DNA of 48,617 nucleotides from Elusimicrobiota bacterium (GTDB taxonomy: Bacteria; Elusimicrobiota; Elusimicrobia; UBA1565). The position numbers and the translations under genes were made by a program. Below the pieces are notes generated by a model that worked only from the letters and a program-made list of their open reading frames with translations, did no database searches and had not been told where the DNA came from. Shown here in pieces: positions 25,295 through 34,039 of this stretch. Where the stretch lies: positions 61,490 to 110,106 of the forward strand of contig DMEZ01000019.1 in the NCBI GenBank assembly GCA_003450735.1, written 5' to 3'. Every line of letters begins with the position of its first letter. Position 1 is the first letter of the stretch.

Positions 25295-26421
25295 ACGGCC
25301 GAAAGCTGCGCTTCCTCCTCATCGGCATCGCCGTCATCGTCGTCTCGGCCTTCTTCGACAACATCCGCGGCCCGCTCCTCCCCGTCTTCGCACGGGACTA
25401 CGGGCTCAGCTACGGGCAGGCCGCCGCCTTCTTCTGGGCCTCGAGCGTCACCTCGTTCCTCATCGGAATGATCTCCGTGCCCCTGCTCGCGCGCTGGACG
25501 GAGCGCACCTACATCCGCGCCGCGATGCTCATCCAGTGCCTGGCGGTCCTCTGCGCCGCGGGGGGGAGCTACGCCTCGCTCATCGTCTCGGGCCTGTTCT
25601 GGGGCGCGGGCAACACCGCCATCGGGATGTCGTCGAACCTGGTCGTCCTCCGGGGTACTACGGATGAGAACCGGAGCCGGAGGATGAGCGCCCTGCACCT
25701 CTTCTACTGCCTGGGAGCCATCGTCCCGGCCTTCTACGCCGCGCAGACCGCGGACCGCCTGCCTCTGCCCGCCATCCTGCTCCCCACGCTCTCCCTGCTC
25801 ATCCTGCTCTGGGCGGCCACGGAGCCGCTCCCGAAGCACGCCGAGGCGGCCCCGGCCCCGCAGATGCCCTGGGCCAAGATGCTGGCCCCCCACGCCCTGG
25901 TCTCGAACCTGCTCATCTCGGTCTACATCCTGGGCGAGGTGCTCACCTCGATGTGGCTCGTGACCTACCTCACCGGCCAGCGCGGCCTGAGCGTGACGGA
26001 GGCGAGCGGGAGGATGCAGCTCTACTTCCTCGCGATGGCCTCGAGCCGGGCGCTGGGCATCTTCCTGTTCCGCTCCGGCTGGGAGAGCGCCCTGCCCGCC
26101 CCGCTGATGCTCGCCTCCGCCGCCTCCCTGAGCGCCGGGCTGGCCGGCTGGGATGCGGGCTTCCTGCTCGCGCCTTTCTTCTTCGGCCCCATGTTCCCGC
26201 TGCTGGCCACCCGGCTGGTGAAGGACTACCCGAAAGAGTACCCGAGCCTCACCGCCTTCATGTACGCCGTCTGCACCATCCTGCTCGCGCTCGGGCACGT
26301 GCTCCTGGGCTGGGTGAGCGACCGCTTCTCCCTGCAGGCGGCCTACCGCGTGCCGAGCTTCTGCATCCTCGCCGCCCTCCTCCTGCTCGGCCTGCGCTCT
26401 CGCCTCTCCCCGCCGGCCTGA
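25291..26421 (+). CDS. MFS transporter
   Basis: 376 residues from GTG 25291, which overlaps the caspase stop (GTGA). The protein is almost entirely hydrophobic with about 11-12 membrane helices, for example FLLIGIAVIVVSAFFDNI, AAAFFWASSVTSFLIGMISVPLLA, ILLPTLSLLILLWAA and YAVCTILLALGHVLLGW. A short basic loop (ARWTERTYIRAA) follows helix 2, where major facilitator proteins carry their conserved loop motif, and a central charged loop divides the two halves. The substrate cannot be predicted. It is coupled on both sides (GTGA with caspase, ATGA-type overlap with the TauE-like gene), so it belongs to this operon. Confidence 0.88.
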   Translation: MNGRKLRFLLIGIAVIVVSAFFDNIRGPLLPVFARDYGLSYGQAAAFFWASSVTSFLIGMISVPLLARWTERTYIRAAMLIQCLAVLCAAGGSYASLIVSGLFWGAGNTAIGMSSNLVVLRGTTDENRSRRMSALHLFYCLGAIVPAFYAAQTADRLPLPAILLPTLSLLILLWAATEPLPKHAEAAPAPQMPWAKMLAPHALVSNLLISVYILGEVLTSMWLVTYLTGQRGLSVTEASGRMQLYFLAMASSRALGIFLFRSGWESALPAPLMLASAASLSAGLAGWDAGFLLAPFFFGPMFPLLATRLVKDYPKEYPSLTAFMYAVCTILLALGHVLLGWVSDRFSLQAAYRVPSFCILAALLLLGLRSRLSPPA

Positions 26422-27188
26422 TGGCGGATCTCTCGGCGCTCGGCTGGGCCTCGCTCGCCGTCTTCGTCTTCCTCGCCGGCGTCGTGGACGCCCTGGCGGG
26501 CGGAGGGGGGCTCATCACCCTGCCGGCCTACCTGGCCGCGGGCCTGCCGCCCGCCCTGCTGTTGGGCACCAACAAGCTCGCTTCGACCATCGGGACCACC
26601 GTCTCGACCTTCAAGTACGGCCGCGGCCTGAAGCTCTCCTTTCACTCCATGCTCCCAGCCGCCGCGGCCGCCCTGCTGGGCTCCTGGTTCGGGGCGCGGC
26701 TCGCGCTCTGGATGGACCCGCTCTGGATCCGCTGGCTGCTCTTGGGCGCCCTGCCCCTCGTGGCGGTCTCCGTGCTCAGCAAGCACCGCTTCGGAGAGGC
26801 GGACGATAGCGGGCGGTTCACCCCGCGTGCCCTGTTCGCCCGCTCGTGCGCCGTCGCCCTGCCCATCGGCGCCTACGACGGCTTCTTCGGGCCCGGCACG
26901 GGCACCTTCCTCGCTCTCGGCTTCAGCCGCCTCTGCCGCTTCGACCTTCTCAGGGCCACCGCCTGGGCCAAGGCCGTCAACCTCGTGTCCAACGCTTCCG
27001 CCCTGGCCGCCTTCCTGCTGGCCGGCAAGGCGCACCTCGCCGTGGGACTCTGGATGGGCGCGGTGAGCGTCGCCGGCCACTGGACCGGCTCCCACCTCGG
27101 CCTGCGGAAGGGTTCCCAGGCCATCCGCCCGGTCATCGCCCTCGTCTGCGCGGGCCTTTTCTTCAAGGTCCTATTCGACTCCTTCTAG
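26421..27188 (+). CDS. TauE/SafE family sulfite exporter-like permease
   Basis: 255 residues with about eight membrane helices. Both halves carry the family signature: VFLAGVVDALAGGGGLITLPAYLAAGLPP with LGTNKLAS, and PIGAYDGFFGPGTGTFLALGF with the WAKAVNLVSNASAL segment. This is the YfcA/UPF0721 branch, linked to export of sulfite, sulfonates or other organic anions; the substrate here is unknown. The ATG at 26421 overlaps the MFS stop by one base (TGATG), so the two transporters are made together. Confidence 0.92.
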   Translation: MADLSALGWASLAVFVFLAGVVDALAGGGGLITLPAYLAAGLPPALLLGTNKLASTIGTTVSTFKYGRGLKLSFHSMLPAAAAALLGSWFGARLALWMDPLWIRWLLLGALPLVAVSVLSKHRFGEADDSGRFTPRALFARSCAVALPIGAYDGFFGPGTGTFLALGFSRLCRFDLLRATAWAKAVNLVSNASALAAFLLAGKAHLAVGLWMGAVSVAGHWTGSHLGLRKGSQAIRPVIALVCAGLFFKVLFDSF

Positions 27189-27193
27189 TAAGC

Positions 27194-27199
27194 TATAAT
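27194..27199 (+). promoter_or_regulatory. -10 box before M23 peptidase gene
   Basis: A consensus TATAAT lies 17 nt before the ATG at 27217 in an otherwise GC-rich gap. No good -35 box was found at the usual distance. It suggests an independent promoter for the peptidase gene despite the close upstream genes. Confidence 0.45.
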
Positions 27200-27216
27200 C
27201 ACCTGCCTTTGCGCGT

Positions 27217-28500
27217 ATGGACCTCGGCTATCTGGAAGGACTCATCGGGGCGCTCCGGGAACTGCCTCACTGGCTCAAGAGGGTCCTCGTCTACGGCCTC
27301 CTCCTCGCCTGCGTTTTGAGCGGCCTGAAGGCCTATCAGCACCTCCGAAGCAAGATCTCCATCGAGTACGACGCCCGCGGCACGCAGACCTACGGGGGGG
27401 ACCTGGGCGGCCGCGGCCTCGAGCTCAAGCTGGCCGAGACCGGCTCCGACAAGCGCGAGGTCTCGGCCATCCTGAAGGCCATCCAGAAGCACGGCGGGCA
27501 GAACCGGCAGTTCCCCGGCGACTCCTACGAGCTCGTGCGCTCCACCTCCGAGGAGTTCCTCCACCTGACCCTCGTGCGGGGCCTCAAGAAGATCGTCGTC
27601 ACGCCCGACGAGAAGGGATTCTCGGTTTCGGTGAGCAGCGTCCCGGTCGCCCTCATCCATCTGAGCGCGAAGGGCCCCATCAAGGGCAACCTCTGGATCT
27701 CCATGCAGAAGCAGGGAGTGCCGACCACCCTCATCCAGGAGTTCGCCGACGTCTTCCAGTGGTCGGTGGACTTCCTGACCGAGACCCAGGACGGCGACCG
27801 CTTCGCCATGACCTGGTCGGAGCGCCACAGCCCCGACGGCCGCGTCTGGGGCCGCACCATCGAAGCCGGAGTCTATGACGGCCGGGTGGCCGGCCGCAGC
27901 TTAGGGATCCAGTTCATGGACGGCTACTACGACGCCCGGGGGGAATCTCTGCAGAGCATGTTCCTCAAGGCCCCGCTGAGCTACCGCCGCATCTCCTCGT
28001 ATTTCTCCTCCTCGCGCTACCATCCCATCCTCAAGAAGCGCCGCCCGCACCACGGCATCGACTACGCGGCCCCCTACGGGACGCCGGTCTCGGCCATCGG
28101 CTCGGGCGTGGTCGCGAGGAAAGGCTACCTGGGCGCCATCGGGAACGCGGTGGAAGTCCGCCACAACGGGACCTACACGACCCTCTACGGCCACCTCAAG
28201 GCCTTCGCGAAAGGCATCGCCCACGGCGTGCGGGTGCGCCAGGGCCAGGTTTTGGGCTACGTCGGCTCCACCGGGCTCTCGACCGGCCCCCACCTGCATT
28301 TCCAGTTCAGCCAGAACGGCAGGCCGGTGAACTTCATGCGCATCCGCACTCCGCGCGAGCGCTCCGTCCCGAAGGCCAAGATGGCCGAGTTCGCGGCCCT
28401 GCGCGAGCGCCGCCTCCGGGAGATGGGCGAGTTCCAGACCGAGCTGACGGCCAAGGAGAGCGCCGCGACCGCCGCCCACAAGAAGCGCCAGAAGACCTGA
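27217..28500 (+). CDS. Membrane-anchored M23 (LytM) peptidoglycan endopeptidase
   Basis: 427 residues. One N-terminal membrane helix (about 22-38, RVLVYGLLLACVLSGLKAY) anchors it facing the periplasm. A region of about 200 residues follows that resembles the beta domains preceding M23 domains in other bacteria. The catalytic M23 domain spans about 262-380: HHGIDYAAPYGTPV provides zinc ligands H279 and D282, TLYGHL gives H326, and GPHLHF gives H359 and H361, so all ligands are present. The last 50 residues form a basic helix. M23 enzymes cut peptide cross-links in peptidoglycan or activate amidases. The gene ends only 3 nt from the convergent DUF2079 gene. Confidence 0.94.
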   Translation: MDLGYLEGLIGALRELPHWLKRVLVYGLLLACVLSGLKAYQHLRSKISIEYDARGTQTYGGDLGGRGLELKLAETGSDKREVSAILKAIQKHGGQNRQFPGDSYELVRSTSEEFLHLTLVRGLKKIVVTPDEKGFSVSVSSVPVALIHLSAKGPIKGNLWISMQKQGVPTTLIQEFADVFQWSVDFLTETQDGDRFAMTWSERHSPDGRVWGRTIEAGVYDGRVAGRSLGIQFMDGYYDARGESLQSMFLKAPLSYRRISSYFSSSRYHPILKKRRPHHGIDYAAPYGTPVSAIGSGVVARKGYLGAIGNAVEVRHNGTYTTLYGHLKAFAKGIAHGVRVRQGQVLGYVGSTGLSTGPHLHFQFSQNGRPVNFMRIRTPRERSVPKAKMAEFAALRERRLREMGEFQTELTAKESAATAAHKKRQKT

Positions 28501-28503
28501 AGC

Positions 28504-30666
28504 CTACGGCTTCCCGGCCCTCTTCCTGAGTTTCGCGTCCAGCCGCGCCGCCTCGGAGGCGTCCTTCGGCCTCATCAGCAGGAGGCTGATCCTGCCGGCC
28601 GGAGAATCCAGCCTGGACGCGCGGACGGGGGCGTAGGGAGCCATCAGGGGCTCGGCCATCTCCTTCGTGAAGCCGCACGCCCTGGCGAGGTGCCCCATGG
28701 ACTCGACGCCGAAGGTCTCGGAGAGGGTGAAGGCCGGCGCCCCGCTCCTGCGCATCTGGGCGAGATAGGCGTTGACCGCATCGAGGCCCGGGCCCCGCCC
28801 GCCGCTATCCAGCCGCTCCGACAGTGCGATCTGCTCGAGCCCCGCGAACAGGTTCAACAAGGGCGGCAGAGGATAGAACCTTCCGGAATGCAGCAGCAAG
28901 CTGCCCGGCGGGGCATGCCGGCCGACCTCCTCCGCGAAAGCGACCCAGGGCCCCCAACCCCGGAGCGAGCGGTAGTACCGCTTCAGGCCCTCCTGGGGGA
29001 AGTCCGGGGGGGAGAGGAAATAGGCCGCGAAAGCCTCGGCCGGGGCCCGTTCGGTCGCCGGCAGTTCCACGGACGGAGAGTCCGTCCCGAAGGGCGCACG
29101 CGGGTGCTTCAGCACGACGATGGCGTCCGCGTCGAAGACCTTCCGGTAGCCCTCCCGGGCCAGCAGGGTGACGACCCGCCCGACCTTGGGCCGGGCGACG
29201 TACTGCTTCCTCGCCAGGACGTATTCGGGCAGGAAGAGGCCCCGCATGAACATCTCGTCGACGGCCTGCAGCAGCTTGAGCTGCTTCCTCAAGGCCAGGG
29301 CGGGGGCGGCGGGCGCCTCCGTCCAGACGCTCGCTCCCTCCGGGACCGCGCGCACCGCGGCCCCCAGGGTGCGGGCGTCCGCGGCCGAGAGATAGTCCAG
29401 GAAGTGGACGCGGAAAACCTGGTGCGTCAGGCCCAGGACCAGGCAGACCGCCGCGGCCAGCCGTCCGGGGTCCGTCCTCGCCAGCGGGGAGCGGAACAGG
29501 AAAGCCAGCCCGAGGATGGCGCACCAGAGCGCCGGGCCGAAAAGGTAGGCCGCCTGATGGCCGGTGAGCTGATGGAAGGTCGTGCCCGGATCCGCCAGCA
29601 GCATCGGAAGGGAGGCGGCGGCGAACACGAGCAGCGCCCAGCCGGAGGCCAGCGGGAGCAGGGCTGTATGAAGGAGGGTGAGGACGGTCGGGACGACAGC
29701 CCGGGGCGACGGGAGGTCCCCGGCTCCGGCCCGCAGGTGGGCGTAATAGTTGCCGACGTACCGGGCGGTCTCTTCGGGGTTCCCGGCGGTCCTCAGCTTC
29801 ATCTCGAGCCCGAAGAGGACGAGCGCGAGCGCGGCCGTCCCCAGGCCCCTGAGCGCCCCGGCCTTGTCGCGGCGGCTCAGGGCGGAGGCGGCGAGGTAGG
29901 CGCCGAAGCCTCCCAAGGTCACGGCCGCATGCTCGCTGCAGCCCAGGAAGGCGATGCCGGCGGCCAAGGCGGGCCACGGCCGCCGGGTCTCCAGGAAGTA
30001 GACGGCCCACAGGAAGAACGCGGGCAGGACGCTCTGCATCAGAATCGGAGAGCGGATGATCTCGACGGCGGAGGGCGCGGCGTAGGCCAGGAGCATCCCG
30101 AGCCAGCCCGCGGCCCTCGAGCCCGTCAGGCGCCGGGCCAGCATGAACGCGCACAGCCCCGTCGAAGCGAGGAGGAAGGAGTGCGGCAGGTAGAGCCCCC
30201 ACGGGCGCGGGACGAGCGCCAGCACGGGGGCATAGAGCGCGTGGGTGGCGTGGAAGTGGATCGAGAGGATGTCCAGGCCCCGGATCGTGCTGTAGGTCCC
30301 CTGGCCGTGCAGGAGGCCCCAGACCAGGTTGATCGTGTCCGCGTTGTCGATGGGGTAGACCAGGGAGTAGGCGAAGTGCCGGACGAGGTAGAGGTGGGAG
30401 ACGTAGGCGAACGCCCCGGCCGCGGCGACCCAGGGGCCCGGCCCCCAGGTGCCCGAGCCCTCCTCCAAGTCCGACCAGAGCCGGCGGCGCGCGGGCGCCC
30501 AGAGGAGCAGCGCCGCGGCCGCGCAGAGCAGGGGCCCGAGGGCCCGGACGAGGGCGATGTGGGCGAAAAGGCTCTGCCGCGTCCAATCCAGGCTGGAGAA
30601 GCCGCGGACGAGCTCCCAGGCCAGGGCGAGCCAGGGAAGGACGGCGGGCCAGCAGAAGCGCGCCAT
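28504..30666 (-). CDS. DUF2079 polytopic membrane protein
   Basis: 720 residues from ATG 30666. About ten or more membrane helices occupy the first 400 residues, with a large soluble C-terminal part. The pattern NADTINLVWGLLHGQGTYSTIRG followed by HFHATHALYAPVLALV, and later LGCSEHAAVTLGGFGAYLA, matches DUF2079, a family with a GT-C glycosyltransferase-like architecture. An acidic/His loop after helix 2 is the likely catalytic face. Enzymatic activity has not been shown for the family as far as I know. A TATAAT (minus strand, 30679-30684) lies 12 nt before the ATG and a weak GGAAG precedes it. ATG 30720 is possible but would add 18 residues with no support. Confidence 0.85.
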   Translation of the reverse strand: MARFCWPAVLPWLALAWELVRGFSSLDWTRQSLFAHIALVRALGPLLCAAAALLLWAPARRRLWSDLEEGSGTWGPGPWVAAAGAFAYVSHLYLVRHFAYSLVYPIDNADTINLVWGLLHGQGTYSTIRGLDILSIHFHATHALYAPVLALVPRPWGLYLPHSFLLASTGLCAFMLARRLTGSRAAGWLGMLLAYAAPSAVEIIRSPILMQSVLPAFFLWAVYFLETRRPWPALAAGIAFLGCSEHAAVTLGGFGAYLAASALSRRDKAGALRGLGTAALALVLFGLEMKLRTAGNPEETARYVGNYYAHLRAGAGDLPSPRAVVPTVLTLLHTALLPLASGWALLVFAAASLPMLLADPGTTFHQLTGHQAAYLFGPALWCAILGLAFLFRSPLARTDPGRLAAAVCLVLGLTHQVFRVHFLDYLSAADARTLGAAVRAVPEGASVWTEAPAAPALALRKQLKLLQAVDEMFMRGLFLPEYVLARKQYVARPKVGRVVTLLAREGYRKVFDADAIVVLKHPRAPFGTDSPSVELPATERAPAEAFAAYFLSPPDFPQEGLKRYYRSLRGWGPWVAFAEEVGRHAPPGSLLLHSGRFYPLPPLLNLFAGLEQIALSERLDSGGRGPGLDAVNAYLAQMRRSGAPAFTLSETFGVESMGHLARACGFTKEMAEPLMAPYAPVRASRLDSPAGRISLLLMRPKDASEAARLDAKLRKRAGKP

Positions 30667-30743
30667 GGTCTTCCGGGTATTATACGCCTTAATCGGCGGC
30701 TTCCGTTTGCGGCATCCCATGCCATTTGTTACCGTTCCATTGG

Positions 30744-31118
30744 ATGAGAGTCCCCAAAGAGCGCTTCCTCGACCTCGCCGACCAGGCTTTCGAAGAGCTG
30801 CCCGAAAACCTGCGGGAGACCCTCTACAACGTCGAGATCGACGTGAAGGCCTCGCCCGGCCGGGAGGCCGGGCGCTGGAAGGGCGACCGCGGCCTTCTGG
30901 GGCTCTACGTCGGCGCGACCCGGGAGGAGATGATGAGCCCCTTCTCGGGCTCCTACCTGCCCTCGCGCATCCTCCTCTACCACCGCAACATCGAAGCCCT
31001 CTGCCAGGACGAGGCGGAGCTCGTCCGCCAGGTCCGGCTGACTTTGCGCCACGAGATCGCGCACCACCTGGGGATCAGCGACAAGGAGCTGAAGGCGAAG
31101 TGGCCGGAGGGCGCCTGA
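30744..31118 (+). CDS. Zincin-like metallopeptidase (Zincin_1/DUF1025 type)
   Basis: 124 residues from ATG 30744 (MRVPKERFLDLADQAFEELPENL). The C-terminal LTLRHEIAHHLGISDKEL contains HEIAHH, an HExxH motif in the context typical of the small Zincin_1 family, in which the N-terminal ALEELP helix and the GLYxG strand (GLLGLYVGAT) are conserved. The small single-domain protein has no signal peptide, so it is cytoplasmic. The substrate is unknown for the family. An upstream in-frame TTG at 30726 has no ribosome site and adds non-conserved residues. The stop codon lies inside the first of a pair of alternative hairpins. Confidence 0.88.
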   Translation: MRVPKERFLDLADQAFEELPENLRETLYNVEIDVKASPGREAGRWKGDRGLLGLYVGATREEMMSPFSGSYLPSRILLYHRNIEALCQDEAELVRQVRLTLRHEIAHHLGISDKELKAKWPEGA

Positions 31119-31136
31119 GCGCCCTCCGGAGGGCGC
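31105..31136 (+). terminator. Alternative hairpins between zincin and fecR-like genes
   Basis: The sequence holds three arms: CGGAGGGCGC (31105-31114), GCGCCCTCCG (31119-31128) and GGAGGGCGC (31128-31136). The middle arm can pair with either neighbour, giving two mutually exclusive stems. The first has a CTGA loop that includes the stop codon; the second is an exact 18-bp palindrome (31119-31136) followed by a T-rich stretch. It looks like a terminator that could be altered by ribosomes finishing the upstream gene. Confidence 0.5.
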
Positions 31137-31144
31137 GTGATTTC

Positions 31145-31153
31145 TGCTTTAAT
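31145..31153 (+). promoter_or_regulatory. Extended -10 promoter of FecR-domain gene
   Basis: TGCTTTAAT is a TG-extended -10 element ending 6 nt before the ATG at 31160, directly after the hairpins. No Shine-Dalgarno sequence is present, which fits a leaderless message. Confidence 0.45.
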
Positions 31154-31159
31154 GCCCTC

Positions 31160-32092
31160 ATGAGTGGGCTCTTCCGGACATTCCTCGCCTGCGCCGCCCT
31201 CAGCCTGCCCGCCCATGCCCAGGAGGAGAGCGGCGATGAGCTCGACGCGCGCCTGACCCGCGTCGAAGGAGCGGTCTACGTCCACACCTCGACCGGGAGC
31301 GAGGAGGAGTTCCTCCCGGCCGAGGAGGACATGTCCCTCGAGGCCGGAGACCTGGTGCGCACCGGCTCCGGCGCCTCCGCCGAGGTCACGCTGGGCGGGG
31401 ACTCGATCATCGAGCTGGGGCCCGACACGGACTTCATCGTCGACTCGCTCGCCCCGGAGGAGAGCGGCTTCCGCCTGGGCATCGGCTCGCTCGTGGCCAA
31501 GATCCAGGCCCTGCTCGAGGGCCGGCGCATGGATTTCCACACCCACGCCGCCGTCTGCTCGGTGCGAGGCACCGAGCTGGCCCTCACCCAGGAGGGCGAC
31601 GACCAGCCGGCCCACGTGGGAGTCTTCGACGAGGGGCGCGTCTCGGTGCGCTCGCGGGGCGCGGACGGGGAGACCCTGCTCGGCCCCGGACAGGAGGCCG
31701 AGGTGCGGCGCGGCCTTCCGCCGGGCAAGGCCCGCAGGCTCAAGGCCCTGCTGGGACGCAAGGGCCGGCTCGCCTTCGTGCGCCAGAGGCATTCCTCCCT
31801 GCCCTCCCGCTGGAAGCCCCGCTCCCCGCAGGAGCGCAGGGCCCTGCGCATGAAGTTCGGGGGGCGCAAGCCCCTCAGGCCGGAACAGCTCAAGGGCATC
31901 GGAGAGAAGCTCAGGCAGAGGCGCTACGATCGATCCAAGCCCCGCCGGCCCTCGCTCCAGCGCAAGAACCCGCCGCGGCGCGGGCCGGAGCAGCGCCTGA
32001 AGGGCCCGCCGCCGAAGGAACGCTTGAAGCAGGGCGGCCAGAAACGCCCGCAGGAGCGCCAGCGCCGCCAGAAGCCGGGCAAGCGGAGATAG
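31160..32092 (+). CDS. Exported FecR-domain protein with basic tail
   Basis: 310 residues: signal peptide (MSGLFRTFLACAALSLPAHA), then a FecR domain (about 30-185) with the family pattern VEGAVYVHTS, DLVRTGSGASAEVTLGGDSIIELGP and FHTHAAVCSVRGTELAL, and then a C-terminal half unusually rich in Arg, Lys, Pro and Gln (for example RRYDRSKPRRPSLQRKN). Exported FecR proteins of this kind are common in bacterial envelopes and are not the TonB-linked anti-sigma factors with the same domain. The basic tail could bind polyanions such as wall teichoic-like polymers, LPS phosphates or nucleic acid; that is inference. No sigma factor gene is nearby. Confidence 0.85.
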   Translation: MSGLFRTFLACAALSLPAHAQEESGDELDARLTRVEGAVYVHTSTGSEEEFLPAEEDMSLEAGDLVRTGSGASAEVTLGGDSIIELGPDTDFIVDSLAPEESGFRLGIGSLVAKIQALLEGRRMDFHTHAAVCSVRGTELALTQEGDDQPAHVGVFDEGRVSVRSRGADGETLLGPGQEAEVRRGLPPGKARRLKALLGRKGRLAFVRQRHSSLPSRWKPRSPQERRALRMKFGGRKPLRPEQLKGIGEKLRQRRYDRSKPRRPSLQRKNPPRRGPEQRLKGPPPKERLKQGGQKRPQERQRRQKPGKRR

Positions 32093-32119
32093 CCGCGCTT
32101 TAGTAAGATACAGCCTGCC

Positions 32120-32494
32120 ATGGAGCCAAAGAAATTCACCAAGGGCAAGCACCAGTACACCCAGTGGGGGAAGGTCACGGAGGTCCGCACCATGTCCGAA
32201 CCGAAAAGCCAGCCGCCGAACCCCGTCCAGCTGCAGGTGGACGCCGACGACGCCACGGCCCAGGGCGTCTACGCGAACCTGGCCGGCGTGATGCACACCG
32301 AGACCGAGTTCGTCCTGGACTTCCTCTTCCTCCAGCCCAACCAGCCCAAGGCCAAGCTCCGCTCCCGCATCATCTCGAGCCCCCTCCACACCAAGCGCAT
32401 GCTCGCGGCCCTGGCCGACAACGTCCGCATGTACGAGGAGCGCTTCGGCCTCATCTCCGACCGGCCCGCGGGGCCGCCTCAAGCCCACGCGTAA
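32120..32494 (+). CDS. DUF3467 domain protein
   Basis: 124 residues from ATG 32120, or 100 from ATG 32192. The family pattern is clear: GVYANLAGVMHTETEFVLDFLF, KAKLRSRIISSPLHTKRMLAALADNVRMYEERFG. DUF3467 proteins are short, soluble, of unknown function and widespread. I kept the upstream ATG because the extra codons show strong GC third-position bias and TAAGAT (32104-32109) lies 10 nt before it. Against this, GGAGG at 32179-32183 is placed 8 nt before ATG 32192, so the shorter form is a real alternative. The stop is 7 nt before the next ATG. Confidence 0.88.
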   Translation: MEPKKFTKGKHQYTQWGKVTEVRTMSEPKSQPPNPVQLQVDADDATAQGVYANLAGVMHTETEFVLDFLFLQPNQPKAKLRSRIISSPLHTKRMLAALADNVRMYEERFGLISDRPAGPPQAHA

Positions 32495-32501
32495 GGCCCT
32501 C

Positions 32502-34037
32502 ATGCTGCTGCAGCTATTGCTGGCCGTCGTCTGCGTCATGGACTCCAAGGCCGCGGAGCCCCAGCCGCTCCACAAGCTCGAGCGCCAGGAGCTCTTCGGC
32601 CGCCTCGAATCCGACGCCCGCTCGGTGCGCAACTACCGCAGGGGCCTGCAGGCCGCCCTCCAGGCCGCCGCCAAGCACCCGGACCTCTTCCCGCCCAAGA
32701 AGCTCTCCCAGAAGCGCATCCTGAGCCGGGAGCAGAAGGAGGTCCTCTGGAGCGTGTGGAGGCCCTTCCTCGACTACCTGCTCGCCCTCGACTCCATCGG
32801 CCGCTATTACCACGGCTTCTACCGCCTCGACGGAGCCGACCGCCGGGACGCGCTCCTCATCGCCTACTCGGCCTTCCTGGCCCGCTACCGCTGGTCTTTG
32901 GAACTCATCCGCCTGGCCGAGAACGACCCGGCCGCGGTGATCGCCCTCAACGAGCCCGTCCGGGAGCTCGGCCTCGCCGAAGAAGGCGCCTACGACCAGC
33001 TCAAGTACCGATATCTCCACGTCGCACGGGCCACCGAGTTCGCCGCCTTCGAGGCCGTCTACAAGGCCGACCCGCCCAAGCGCCGCAACTCGCTGGTCAC
33101 GGGCGTCGAGGAGGACTCCGCCGCGGTCTGGAAGTTCGGCAAGGGCCAGGCCGAGGCCCTCACGCTCAAGAACGGGCTCGCCATCCTCAAGAAGGCCGGC
33201 ACCGAGGCGTGGTTCCCCGTGCAGGCCGGGGTCTCCGAGTGGATGGGCGACACGAAGGTCCTTAGAAAGGACTGGTCGCTCATCTCGCCCCAGCAGGCCG
33301 AGGAGGCCGGCAGGCGCCTTCAGCCCGGGGACATCCTGCTGACCCGCCGCGAGTGGTACCTTTCGAACGTCGGCCTGCCGGGCTACTGGCCCCACGCGGC
33401 CCTCTACGTCGGCACGCCCGAGGAGCGGCGGAAGTACTTCGGCGACCCGGAGCTGAAGGCCTGGGTCTCGGCGCAGGGGGTGGGGGACGGGAACTTCGAG
33501 ACGCTGCTGAGCGTCAAGGCGAAGAGCACCTACGGCAAGAGCCGCGAGCCTTTCTGGGACGGCCTCCCGCCGCGGGTCCTCGAGGCCATCAGCGAAGGGG
33601 TCACCTTCACCTCGCTCGAGCACGCCCTCGACGCCGACTCGGCGGCCGCCCTGCGCCCCCGGCTCTCCCGGAAGGAGAAGGCCCTGGCTTTGCTGAAGGC
33701 GTTCCGCTACGCGGGCCGGCCCTACGACTTCGACTTCGACTTCGCCACGGACGACAAGCTCGTCTGCACCGAGCTCGTCTACAAGGCCTACGAGCCCGCC
33801 AAGGGCCAGAAGGGCCTCAAATTCCCGCTCGTGGACATCCTCGGGCGCATGGCGACCCCGGCCAACCTCATCGCCAAGCAGTTCGACGAGCAGTTCGGCA
33901 CCGCCTCCAAGCAGCTGGACTTCGTGTTCTTCTACGACGGCAACGAACAAGCCGGAGCCGCAGCCGACGCCAAGGAAGACGAGTTCTGCCGGAGCTGGCG
34001 GCGCCCCAAGTGGCACATCCTCGTCCAGGACAGGTGA
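32502..34037 (+). CDS. Exported YiiX-like permuted papain-fold enzyme
   Basis: 511 residues with a short N-terminal signal-like stretch (MLLQLLLAVVCVMDSKA), an alpha-helical region (about 20-260), and a C-terminal catalytic domain (about 272-500). That domain has the permuted NlpC/P60-YiiX layout: LQPGDILLTR then GYWPHAALYVG with catalytic-type H298 first, and GRPYDFDFDFATDDKLVCTELVYKAYE with nucleophile-type C422 later. The order (histidine before cysteine) is the reverse of ordinary papain folds. Relatives are thought to be amidases or peptidases acting on lipids, peptides or cell wall. The next gene, 2 nt downstream, encodes a chagasin-type inhibitor of papain-fold proteases, which hints at an enzyme-inhibitor pair. 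Confidence 0.85.
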   Translation: MLLQLLLAVVCVMDSKAAEPQPLHKLERQELFGRLESDARSVRNYRRGLQAALQAAAKHPDLFPPKKLSQKRILSREQKEVLWSVWRPFLDYLLALDSIGRYYHGFYRLDGADRRDALLIAYSAFLARYRWSLELIRLAENDPAAVIALNEPVRELGLAEEGAYDQLKYRYLHVARATEFAAFEAVYKADPPKRRNSLVTGVEEDSAAVWKFGKGQAEALTLKNGLAILKKAGTEAWFPVQAGVSEWMGDTKVLRKDWSLISPQQAEEAGRRLQPGDILLTRREWYLSNVGLPGYWPHAALYVGTPEERRKYFGDPELKAWVSAQGVGDGNFETLLSVKAKSTYGKSREPFWDGLPPRVLEAISEGVTFTSLEHALDADSAAALRPRLSRKEKALALLKAFRYAGRPYDFDFDFATDDKLVCTELVYKAYEPAKGQKGLKFPLVDILGRMATPANLIAKQFDEQFGTASKQLDFVFFYDGNEQAGAAADAKEDEFCRSWRRPKWHILVQDR

Positions 34038-34039
34038 CT

